Of a DNA stretch of 11,464 bases, positions 1 to 6,343 are shown one piece after another. The translations under genes and the position numbers were made by a program. The first letter of the stretch is position 1, and each line of letters begins with the position of its first letter. The notes under the pieces are model-generated. The model saw only the letters and a program-made list of their open reading frames with translations. It ran no database searches and had not been told where the DNA came from. Source of the DNA: Flavobacteriaceae bacterium (GTDB taxonomy: Bacteria > Bacteroidota > Bacteroidia > Flavobacteriales > Flavobacteriaceae); NCBI GenBank assembly GCA_030613745.1, contig JAUWLK010000060.1, positions 1 through 11,464 of the forward strand, read 5' to 3'.

Positions 1-156
1 CATGTTAAAGCATGTGCTCAACTTGATTGAGTATGAAACCAGCGAAATACTCCTATGGCTTGCCTCGGAGATAGTTGGTTTCAAGAAATTTTTATTAAAT
101 AAAACTACTATAAACTGCTAACTACTAACAGAATACGGAGAACTGTAAACTAAATA
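1..156. repeat. Non-coding left edge with REP-like cluster of inverted repeats
   Basis: This edge segment lies downstream of the minus-strand 5'-nucleotidase gene and has no recognisable gene. Seen directly: CTCAA (17-21) pairs with TTGAG (27-31) around a five-base loop. GAAACCA (35-41) pairs with TGGTTTC (76-82), and nested inside it CTCC (50-53) pairs with GGAG (67-70). Bases 35-82 are clearly richer in G and C than the surroundings, as expected for a dispersed structured repeat rather than decayed coding DNA. The rest (83-156) is AT-rich filler. A 39-codon reading frame from position 2 has no family features and I do not call it. It may be a REP-type repeat, possibly mobilised by a REP-associated tyrosine transposase, but that is inference and the element may extend left of the window. 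Confidence 0.4.
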
Positions 157-1071
157 TTAAACAATTATACTTTTTCCCTTAGCGGAAATGTTTTTTTCTG
201 CATCAAAATAAAAATCAATTCTACCAACATTCAATCCCCATTTACCTACTTGATTTATTAGCATATTTTCACCTATAGCATTTTTAGTTACGGTAGGTTT
301 TGGTAAAAAAGTATGGGTATGACCGCCAATAATTAAATCAATATTTTCAGTTAGTTTAGCTAAATTTAGGTCGGATATTTTGTTGGGATTTCGCTTATAA
401 TAATAACCTAAATGTGATAAACAAATAATTAGATCACAATGATGCTCTTCTTTTAAGATTCGACTCATTTCCTGAGTAATTTCAACTGGATCAATATATT
501 TAGTTTCTTTAAAAAGTAATGGATCAACCAATCCGTTCAATTCTATACCTATCCCAAAAACTCCAATTTTGATACCATCTTTTATATAAATTTTATAAGC
601 TTTGGTTTTTCCTTCTAGAATAGTATTAGAAAAATCATAATTTGAAATAAGAAAATCAAATGATGCATGTGGGAGTTGCGTATTTAATCCATCAACTCCA
701 TTGTCAAAATCATGATTACCTATAGTTGCAGCATCATATTTTAATTTGCTCATCAATTTAAATTCTACTTCGCCTCCAAAAAAGTTAAAATACGGAGTGC
801 CTTGAAAAATGTCACCGGCATCTAGTAAAAGAGTGTTTGGATTTTCAATTCTAACTTGTTCAATTAAGAAAGCTCTTCTTGCAACACCACCTAAATTGGG
901 GTAATTTGGATGGGTTGAAGTAAAAGGTTCAATATGACTATGTACATCATTTGTGTGTAAAATTGTAATGTGTTTATTGGTATTTTGAGAACAAGAAGTT
1001 AATGATAATCCACCTAATGTTAAAAAGGTTCCTGTTGCGGTTGTTTGTGCTATAAATTTTCGTCGTTTCAT
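157..1071 (-). CDS. Secreted metallophosphatase lipoprotein, N-terminal (catalytic) half of a split 5'-nucleotidase
   Basis: This is a 304-residue calcineurin-like metallophosphatase of the UshA/5'-nucleotidase type, expected to hydrolyse nucleotides or related phosphate esters outside the cytoplasm. The two-metal-site motifs are all visible: HTNDVHSH (39-46), DAGDIFQGTP (84-93), GNHDFD (118-123), SHLG (219-222) and GGHTHT (249-254). The N-terminus carries a twin-arginine-like RRKFI (3-7), a hydrophobic stretch and a lipobox LTSC with Cys27, so a Tat-exported lipoprotein is likely. A full 5'-nucleotidase is about 500-550 residues; this one stops after the catalytic domain. The missing C-terminal domain is encoded by the gene immediately upstream in the same transcript, with only one base between that stop and this ATG. 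Both parts probably act together, though physical association is inferred. The family is clear; the exact substrate is not. Confidence 0.9.
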   Translation of the reverse strand: MKRRKFIAQTTATGTFLTLGGLSLTSCSQNTNKHITILHTNDVHSHIEPFTSTHPNYPNLGGVARRAFLIEQVRIENPNTLLLDAGDIFQGTPYFNFFGGEVEFKLMSKLKYDAATIGNHDFDNGVDGLNTQLPHASFDFLISNYDFSNTILEGKTKAYKIYIKDGIKIGVFGIGIELNGLVDPLLFKETKYIDPVEITQEMSRILKEEHHCDLIICLSHLGYYYKRNPNKISDLNLAKLTENIDLIIGGHTHTFLPKPTVTKNAIGENMLINQVGKWGLNVGRIDFYFDAEKNISAKGKSIIV

Positions 1072-1072
1072 T

Positions 1073-1834
1073 TTAATTTATTTTTATAAATCTACCATCA
1101 ATTTTTGCATTTAATGTATCAATTTTGCTTAGGTAATCAATAATTGCATCTCTTACTTTAACTTCTACATTGAATAAACTTATGGGGTTTTTAAAAAAAT
1201 CCATTCTATCACCACCATGCTGTAAATAGTCATGAGTTAAAACATAATAGTTTTTAGAAATATCAAAAGGTTTATTTTGTATTAAAATTTTATTTAGTTT
1301 TTCGTCTGTTATTTCTAATTTTAGATGAGATATAGGGTGAGCTTCTTGTCTTTTTTCAAGATAATTAAATAGAGCTTGAGCTTGCTTACCAGAGAGTTCG
1401 GCAATAACAAGCATATTTTCAAAAGGCATTAACTCAAAAATATTTTTAACAGTAATATTACCTTTTGGTATTGTTGTTCTAATTCCACCATAATTAAATA
1501 AAGCAAAGTCTATGTTCTTTCCTGCTTTATTTTTGAAAATACTATCCGCTTTTTGAAAACAAATATCAGCATAAATATTTCCTAATGAGCTTTCTAAATC
1601 ACTTTCATTTCTTGTTAATGTTTTTAAATTATAACATAAAACCTTATTGATTTTATTTTGTAATTCATTTTTGTAAGGTGATATAAATTTGATAAAAGTT
1701 GAATCAGAATTAAAATTTTGATTTACTTCAATTTGTTTTCCTCTGATAGTTTTTACTTGAGTTTGCTCTTTTTTGCAATTTAAAAATAGGAATATTATTA
1801 AGATGTAAAAAATTATATTTTTCATTATTTTCAT
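1073..1834 (-). CDS. 5'-nucleotidase C-terminal domain lipoprotein, substrate-binding half of a split 5'-nucleotidase
   Basis: This gene encodes 253 residues matching the C-terminal, nucleotide-binding domain of 5'-nucleotidases. Motifs seen: ESSLGNIYAD (81-90), NYGGIR with the conserved Arg (114-119), LMPFEN (135-140) and THDYLQHGGD (200-209). The N-terminus is a lipoprotein signal with a hydrophobic core and a lipobox ending FLNC (Cys20). The reading frame is open upstream to 1918, but that extension would overlap the divergent gene starting at 1863 and put Phe/Lys-rich sequence before the signal peptide. I therefore start at the ATG at 1832-1834; the ATG at 1823-1825 (250 residues) is equally possible. 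No catalytic metal motifs are present, so it should depend on the metallophosphatase encoded one base downstream. The order is reversed relative to the single-chain enzyme: the C-terminal domain comes first. Confidence 0.87.
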   Translation of the reverse strand: MKIMKNIIFYILIIFLFLNCKKEQTQVKTIRGKQIEVNQNFNSDSTFIKFISPYKNELQNKINKVLCYNLKTLTRNESDLESSLGNIYADICFQKADSIFKNKAGKNIDFALFNYGGIRTTIPKGNITVKNIFELMPFENMLVIAELSGKQAQALFNYLEKRQEAHPISHLKLEITDEKLNKILIQNKPFDISKNYYVLTHDYLQHGGDRMDFFKNPISLFNVEVKVRDAIIDYLSKIDTLNAKIDGRFIKIN

Positions 1835-1842
1835 TAGTTTTG
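1835..1842 (+). promoter_or_regulatory. Predicted -7 promoter box for the DUF6913-dapA-ferritin group
   Basis: TAGTTTTG fits the Bacteroidota -7 consensus TAnnTTTG and ends 20 bases before the ATG at 1863, giving a short leader. A convincing -33 TTTG is not seen at the usual distance. The box sits in the 28-base divergent gap next to the start of the minus-strand lipoprotein gene, so the two divergent promoters must overlap or lie very close. Confidence 0.5.
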
Positions 1843-1862
1843 TATGAACAATGTAAATGTAA

Positions 1863-2390
1863 ATGAATTTAAAAGGATTTAAAAAAAAATCAGCTTTAAA
1901 GTTTTTAAAAAAAAACAAAAAAAATAAAGAATTTAATGTAAAAAAATCTTTAAAAAAAATTCATAAAATAGGTATTTTAGCAGAAGCTGAATTGTTTAAA
2001 ACTTATGATTTTACTAAAAAATTGAGTGAAAATTTAGGTGTTAATCTAAATTATTTTAATATTATATTATTCCAAAATGTTAAACCCAATAAATTAATGG
2101 ATAGTTATGAGTCTTTTACAGAAAAAGATTTTGGAATGTATGGTAAAATTAAAAATGTGAGTTTAAATAGCTTTGTTGAATCTAAATTTGATTTATTAAT
2201 TAATTATAGCTCTATTGATAATATTTTTTCTCATGTAGTATGTTTTCGTTCAAACGCTAAAATAAAAGTTAGCTTTAAAAATGAAGAATTTAATTTTTAT
2301 GATATTGCTATAGATATTAAAGGGAATAAAATAGATACTTTTAATGAAGAACTCACCAAATATTTACATATTTTAGGATTACTCAAATAA
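1863..2390 (+). CDS. DUF6913-like protein of unknown function
   Basis: This gene encodes 175 residues resembling the uncharacterised DUF6913 family, which in Flavobacteriia is often found beside dapA; the family number is from memory. No signal peptide, membrane segment or catalytic motif is apparent, so it is probably cytoplasmic. The first 35 residues are extremely basic and lysine-rich, encoded by several poly-A tracts of 7-9 bases between 1881 and 1959. The rest looks like a mixed alpha/beta fold, with the segment FDLLINYSSIDN (about 109-120) and a C-terminal DIAIDIKG (147-154). It starts 28 bases from the divergent 5'-nucleotidase operon and ends 31 bases before dapA, so it is probably the first gene of the DUF6913-dapA-ferritin transcript. 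The strong basic region could bind RNA, DNA or ribosomes, but nothing shows this directly. Confidence 0.75.
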   Translation: MNLKGFKKKSALKFLKKNKKNKEFNVKKSLKKIHKIGILAEAELFKTYDFTKKLSENLGVNLNYFNIILFQNVKPNKLMDSYESFTEKDFGMYGKIKNVSLNSFVESKFDLLINYSSIDNIFSHVVCFRSNAKIKVSFKNEEFNFYDIAIDIKGNKIDTFNEELTKYLHILGLLK

Positions 2391-2421
2391 ATTTCAAAAG
2401 AAATTCTCAATACACATAAAA

Positions 2422-3306
2422 ATGAAACAGCTTATAGGAACGGGAGTGGCACTTGTAACTCCTTTTACATCAAACAACTCTATTGATTTTGATGCTTTAG
2501 AACGCTTGGTAAACTATCAAATTGAAAATGGTATGAATTATTTGGTAGCACTAGGTACTACCGGTGAAACTTCTACTTTGTCAAAAGAAGAACAACAGCA
2601 AGTAAAAAATAAAATTATTGAAGTAAATAAAGGGAGATTACCTTTGGTAGTTGGTATTGGAGGAAATAATACACAATCAATAATTGAAGAATTACAATCT
2701 GCAGACCTATCTGATTTTTCAGCAATTTTATCTGTATCACCTTATTATAATAAACCATCACAAAAAGGGATATATCAACATTTTAAAGCTATTGCTGAGG
2801 CTAGTCCGCTTCCCATAATTTTGTATAATGTTCCGCCTCGAACAGGAAGTAATATGCTTCCAAAAACGGTTATTCAACTTGCCAATGATTTTGAAAATAT
2901 TATTGCTATAAAAGAAGCTGCAGGTGATTTTGAACAAATATTAGAATTGATTAAAAATAAGCCTGAAAATTTTATGATTATTTCAGGTGAAGATAAATTA
3001 GCATTGCCTTTAACTTTAGCAGGTGGGGCAGGAGTGATTTCAGTAATTGGACAGGGTTTGCCAAAAGAGTTTACAAAAATTATAAATTTAGGTTTAGAAT
3101 TAAAAGCAAAAGAAGCTTTTGAATTATTTTATAAAATAATGCCTGGTATTGATTTAATTTTTAATGAAGGTAACCCAACAGGTATTAAAGCTATGTTACA
3201 GAAATTAAATATTTGTGAAGTGAATGTTAGATTACCATTAGTAAACGCATCAGTATCTTTACAACAAAAAATTAATATCTTTGTAGACACTTTTAAAAAT
3301 AAATAA
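2422..3306 (+). CDS. dapA: 4-hydroxy-tetrahydrodipicolinate synthase (DapA)
   Basis: DapA condenses pyruvate with aspartate semialdehyde in the cytoplasm, the first committed step to diaminopimelate (peptidoglycan) and lysine. The 294-residue length is normal for this class I aldolase. Key residues are present: GTTGET (45-50, with the proton-relay Thr46/Thr47), Tyr109 of SPYYNKP, Tyr135 with Arg140 in LYNVPPRTG, and the Schiff-base Lys164 in AIKEAAGD. ISGED (187-191) follows in the barrel as usual. The ATG at 2422 gives the standard N-terminus MKQLIGTGVALVTPF. It lies 31 bases after the DUF6913-like gene and 8 bases before ferritin, consistent with one transcript. I see no riboswitch-like leader and no missing residue. 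N-acetylneuraminate lyase is a homologous alternative, but the dapA-type active site and gene neighbourhood favour DapA. Confidence 0.96.
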   Translation: MKQLIGTGVALVTPFTSNNSIDFDALERLVNYQIENGMNYLVALGTTGETSTLSKEEQQQVKNKIIEVNKGRLPLVVGIGGNNTQSIIEELQSADLSDFSAILSVSPYYNKPSQKGIYQHFKAIAEASPLPIILYNVPPRTGSNMLPKTVIQLANDFENIIAIKEAAGDFEQILELIKNKPENFMIISGEDKLALPLTLAGGAGVISVIGQGLPKEFTKIINLGLELKAKEAFELFYKIMPGIDLIFNEGNPTGIKAMLQKLNICEVNVRLPLVNASVSLQQKINIFVDTFKNK

Positions 3307-3314
3307 ATTAAATT

Positions 3315-3821
3315 ATGCTTTCACAAAAAATAGAAAACGCATTAAATAAGCAAATTAAAATTGAAGCAGAATCTTCACAAGTATATTTAGCAATGGCTTG
3401 TTGGGCAGAAAATCAGGGCTTTGAAGGAGTAGCATCTTTTATGTATGAACACTCTGATGAAGAAAGAATGCACATGCTAAAATTGGTTAAATTTGTAAAT
3501 GAAAGAGGTGGTCATGCAAAAGTTTCAGCTTTAAGTGCTCCTCCGGCTTCTTTCGGATCTTTTAAAGAAATGTTTCAAACTTTATTTAATCATGAAGTAA
3601 TGGTGTCTCAAAAGATTAATGATTTAGTACATATCACTTTAAAGGAAAGAGATTATGCTACTCATAACTTTTTACAATGGTATGTTTCTGAACAAATAGA
3701 AGAAGAATCTTTGGCAAGAAATATACTAGATAAAATTAATCTTATCGGAGATGATAAAGGAGGTTTGTATATGTTTGATAATGACGTGAAAATATTAACT
3801 GAGACTAATCCTCCAGTTTAG
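3315..3821 (+). CDS. ftnA: Bacterial non-haem ferritin
   Basis: This is a 168-residue ferritin that oxidises Fe2+ and stores it as a mineral in a 24-subunit shell. Every ferroxidase ligand known from E. coli FtnA has a counterpart at the same number: Glu17, Glu50, His53, Glu94, Gln127 and Glu130. The third-site residues Glu49, Glu126 and Glu129 are also present, as are Tyr24 and Trp122. It is therefore an iron-oxidising FtnA-type ferritin rather than a bacterioferritin, since no haem-binding Met is expected or needed. It begins only 8 bases after dapA, too close for an independent leader, so it is probably co-transcribed with it. Metabolically that pairing looks incidental. No Fur-like box is evident nearby. 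Confidence 0.94.
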   Translation: MLSQKIENALNKQIKIEAESSQVYLAMACWAENQGFEGVASFMYEHSDEERMHMLKLVKFVNERGGHAKVSALSAPPASFGSFKEMFQTLFNHEVMVSQKINDLVHITLKERDYATHNFLQWYVSEQIEEESLARNILDKINLIGDDKGGLYMFDNDVKILTETNPPV

Positions 3822-3830
3822 ATTTAGTTA

Positions 3831-3855
3831 AAATTTTATTAAAATATTAAAATTT
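3831..3855 (+). terminator. Weak AT-only inverted repeat after ferritin
   Basis: AAATTTTA (3831-3838) and TAAAATTT (3848-3855) are perfect inverted copies around a nine-base loop, ten bases after the ferritin stop. There is no G/C pair and no clear T-tract, so it is at best a weak terminator or 3' end structure. In DNA this AT-rich it could be chance. The remaining gap up to bamD holds only the bamD promoter box. Confidence 0.22.
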
Positions 3856-3936
3856 GTAGAGTTTGCAGGCTTTATGAGTTTATTTTGAGTCCCTTAGATT
3901 TTGGAAAATAATTTTTAATAATACATTATAAAACAT

Positions 3937-3944
3937 TAATTTTG
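3937..3944 (+). promoter_or_regulatory. Predicted -7 promoter box for the bamD operon
   Basis: TAATTTTG fits TAnnTTTG exactly. It ends four bases before the first possible bamD ATG (3949) and 13 bases before the second (3958). Transcription from it would start at about 3950, which argues that translation begins at 3958. No good -33 TTTG lies at the usual spacing. Confidence 0.5.
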
Positions 3945-3948
3945 CCAA

Positions 3949-4782
3949 ATGCAAAAAATGAAAAATATAATATATACATTTTTAATAATTGTATTGTTTG
4001 GTTCTTGTGGTGAATATCAAAAGGTATTAAATAAAGGATTAAACGTTGATCGTTATAAAATGGCTGTTGAATTATATGAAAAAGAAGAGTATAAAAAAGC
4101 ATTGCCACTTTTTGAAAAATTAGTTGGTCCATATGCTGGAAAACCTCAAATGGAACGTATTCAATATATGACAGCGGATTCGTATTATCATGAAGAAGAT
4201 TACGCATTAGCTTCATATTATTTTTCAAAATTCATAGCAAATTATTCTGAAAGTTCAAAAGTTGAAGAGGCCGCATTTTTAGGTGCAAAAAGTTATTTTT
4301 TATCGTCACCAAAATACAGTATTGATCAACAGGATACTCAAAAAGCGCTAAATGCATTTCAAAATTATATAGAAACATATCCTAATTCTAAATTAATTTC
4401 TGAAGCAAACAATTATTATTCAGAATTAATAACTAGATTAGAAAAAAAAGATTTTGAAGTAGCAAAACAATATTATCATACTGGATATTATAATGCAGCT
4501 ATAACTGCATTTGACACTTTTAATGAAGAACATATAGGATCAATTTTTAAAGAGGACGCATTGTATTTAAAGTTTAAATCAAGTTATGAATTGGGTATGA
4601 ATAGTATTTTGAATAAAAAAGAAGATCGATTACTTAGTGCTAAAATAGCTTATTCTAAATTTAAAAAATCTTTTCCTGAATCAAAAAAGATGAAAGAATT
4701 AGATAATATGATAAAGCAAATTGATAAAGAATTAGTTAAATACAAAGAAGAAATTTCAACAATATCACAAAATAATAATTAA
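3949..4782 (+). CDS. bamD: Outer membrane protein assembly factor BamD (lipoprotein)
   Basis: BamD is a periplasm-facing outer-membrane lipoprotein that works with BamA to fold and insert beta-barrel proteins. The 277-residue product has a short hydrophobic signal ending in the lipobox LFGSC (Cys20), then helical TPR-like repeats: YEKEEYKKALPLFEKL (about 39-54), a second with YYHEEDYALASYYFSKF, and a third around ALNAFQNYIETYPNSK. This is the usual BamD layout and length. Two starts are possible: 3949 (MQKMKN) and 3958 (MKN). The predicted -7 box at 3937-3944 is too close to 3949, so the shorter form (274 residues, Cys17) is more likely. The gene leads a tight operon; the RNA polymerase omega/Rpb6 gene starts one base after its stop. 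The link to essential genes downstream is common in Flavobacteriia. Confidence 0.92.
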   Translation: MQKMKNIIYTFLIIVLFGSCGEYQKVLNKGLNVDRYKMAVELYEKEEYKKALPLFEKLVGPYAGKPQMERIQYMTADSYYHEEDYALASYYFSKFIANYSESSKVEEAAFLGAKSYFLSSPKYSIDQQDTQKALNAFQNYIETYPNSKLISEANNYYSELITRLEKKDFEVAKQYYHTGYYNAAITAFDTFNEEHIGSIFKEDALYLKFKSSYELGMNSILNKKEDRLLSAKIAYSKFKKSFPESKKMKELDNMIKQIDKELVKYKEEISTISQNNN

Positions 4783-4783
4783 T

Positions 4784-5119
4784 ATGAAGGATTATAAGAA
4801 TTCGGAAGCTCCGATAACAACAATTACTTTTGATAAGACAAAAATTGAAAAGCCAACTCAAAATATTTATAAGGCAATTACTATTATGTCAAAAAGAGCT
4901 ACTCAAATAAGTGAAGATTTAAAAAGTGAATTGATTGATAAACTGGAAGAGTTTGCAACTTTTAATGATAGTTTAGAAGAAGTCTTTGAAAATAAAGAAC
5001 AAATTGAAGTTTCTCGTTTTTATGAACGTCTGCCTAAGCCTACTGCAATAGCTGTTCAAGAATGGTTAGACGGTGAAATATATCATAGAACTCCTGAAGA
5101 AAACGATAACAATTTATAA
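4784..5119 (+). CDS. rpoZ: DNA-directed RNA polymerase omega/Rpb6-like subunit
   Basis: This gene encodes 111 residues of the Bacteroidota omega/Rpb6 family, the small subunit that helps assemble and stabilise RNA polymerase around the beta' chain. The recognisable core is NIYKAITIMSKRATQI (27-42), equivalent to the conserved omega segment that contacts beta', followed by an acidic helix (about 43-70) and a C-terminal segment KPTAIAVQEWLDGEI. In Bacteroidota this family is often labelled simply Rpb6 or 'omega'; the gene symbol is assigned by analogy with E. coli rpoZ, from which it is strongly diverged. It lies one base after bamD and 12 bases before coaBC, so it should be translated from the same mRNA, possibly by coupling to bamD. 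No promoter box is seen in front of it. Confidence 0.83.
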   Translation: MKDYKNSEAPITTITFDKTKIEKPTQNIYKAITIMSKRATQISEDLKSELIDKLEEFATFNDSLEEVFENKEQIEVSRFYERLPKPTAIAVQEWLDGEIYHRTPEENDNNL

Positions 5120-5131
5120 TATACATTAAAC

Positions 5132-6343
5132 ATGTCTGTATTAAGTGGTAAAAATATACTTTTAGGTGTAACAGCCGGTATAGCTGCTTATAAAACAACA
5201 TATTTAGTTAGACTTTTTATTAAAGCAGGAGCTAATGTGCAAGTTATTATGACTCCTGCCTCAAAAGATTTTGTTACTCCACTAACTCTATCAACCCTTT
5301 CCAAAAACCCTGTTCATTCTACTTTTTATGATAAAGAAGATGAAAATGAACAATGGAATAGTCATGTTGATTTTGGTCTTTGGGCAGATATAATGCTTAT
5401 TGCACCAGCTACAGCAAATACATTATCAAAAATGGCTAATGGTATTTGCGATAATTTATTAATGGCTACTTATTTATCGGCTAAATCTAAAGTTTATTTT
5501 GCTCCTGCAATGGATTTAGATATGTACAAACATAAAACTACACATCAGAATATTAAAAAATTACAAAGTTTTGATAATATATTTATTCCACCATCTAGTG
5601 GAGAACTTGCTAGTGGTTTAGAAGGAGAAGGTAGAATGGCCGAACCAGAAGATATTGTTACATTTATTGAAAATGATATTATTTCAAGGCTATCTTTAAA
5701 GGATAAAAAAGTTTTGATTACAGCTGGTCCAACTTATGAGGCAATTGATCCTGTAAGATTTATAGGAAACCATTCCTCTGGTAAAATGGGTTTTGCTTTG
5801 GCACATCATGCAGCTGAATTAGGAGCTGAGGTTACTTTAATTACAGGACCCTCAAATGAAAATATTATAAATTCTTCTATAAAAAGAATTGATATTGTAA
5901 GTGCTGAAAACATGTACAATGCAGCTCATCAATATTTTAATGATTCTGATATAGTTATATTTGCAGCTGCTGTTGCAGATTATACTCCAAAAGTTATTGC
6001 TACTCAAAAAATGAAGAAAAAAGATACTTCATTAAGTATTGAGTTACAACCTACAAAAGATATTTTAGCCTCTGTAGGTAAGATCAAAAAAGATCAATTT
6101 TTAGTTGGATTTGCTTTAGAAACAAATGATGAGTTAAAAAATGCGATAAGTAAATTAAAACGTAAAAATTTAGACCTTATAGTATTAAACTCTTTACAGG
6201 ATAAAGGAGCAGGCTTTAAAACAGATACTAATAAAATCACTTTAATTGATAAAAATGAAAACATTACTTCATTTGAATTGAAATCAAAAACTGAAGTTGC
6301 TCAAGATATATTTAATGAAATAACAAAAAAAATTAATGTTTAG
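5132..6343 (+). CDS. coaBC: Bifunctional phosphopantothenoylcysteine decarboxylase / phosphopantothenate-cysteine ligase (CoaBC, Dfp)
   Basis: CoaBC makes 4'-phosphopantetheine for coenzyme A: the C-terminal CoaB part joins cysteine to phosphopantothenate using CTP, and the N-terminal CoaC flavoprotein decarboxylates the product. The 403-residue length is normal. CoaC (about 1-180) has the catalytic His78 in NSHVDF. Its other two active-site positions differ from E. coli: PAMDLDMY has Asp128 where E. coli has Asn125, and ELASG has Ser161 where E. coli has Cys158. CoaB (about 190-403) has TAGPTYEAIDPVRFIGNHSSGKMG-type sequence (197-220, with the intermediate-binding Asn213), AAAVADYTPK and the KMKKK lysine loop. 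The gene starts 12 bases after rpoZ and overlaps the next gene by 8 bases. Both activities are expected, since the substituted residues look like a lineage state rather than damage, but this is inferred. Confidence 0.95.
   Translation: MSVLSGKNILLGVTAGIAAYKTTYLVRLFIKAGANVQVIMTPASKDFVTPLTLSTLSKNPVHSTFYDKEDENEQWNSHVDFGLWADIMLIAPATANTLSKMANGICDNLLMATYLSAKSKVYFAPAMDLDMYKHKTTHQNIKKLQSFDNIFIPPSSGELASGLEGEGRMAEPEDIVTFIENDIISRLSLKDKKVLITAGPTYEAIDPVRFIGNHSSGKMGFALAHHAAELGAEVTLITGPSNENIINSSIKRIDIVSAENMYNAAHQYFNDSDIVIFAAAVADYTPKVIATQKMKKKDTSLSIELQPTKDILASVGKIKKDQFLVGFALETNDELKNAISKLKRKNLDLIVLNSLQDKGAGFKTDTNKITLIDKNENITSFELKSKTEVAQDIFNEITKKINV

Noticed and set aside
2..121. Short plus-strand open frame of 39 codons at the left edge
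   Set aside because: It runs through the inverted-repeat cluster, matches no family I recognise and has no leader visible in the window.
1835..1918. Upstream extension of the 5'-nucleotidase C-terminal domain gene to position 1918
   Set aside because: It would put 28 unlikely residues before a proper lipoprotein signal peptide and overlap the divergent gene by 56 bases. The ATG at 1834 or 1825 is better.
3926..4228. Minus-strand open frame of 100 codons opposite the start of bamD
   Set aside because: It is antisense to the BamD signal peptide and first repeats, with no recognisable motif. It would also cover the bamD promoter.
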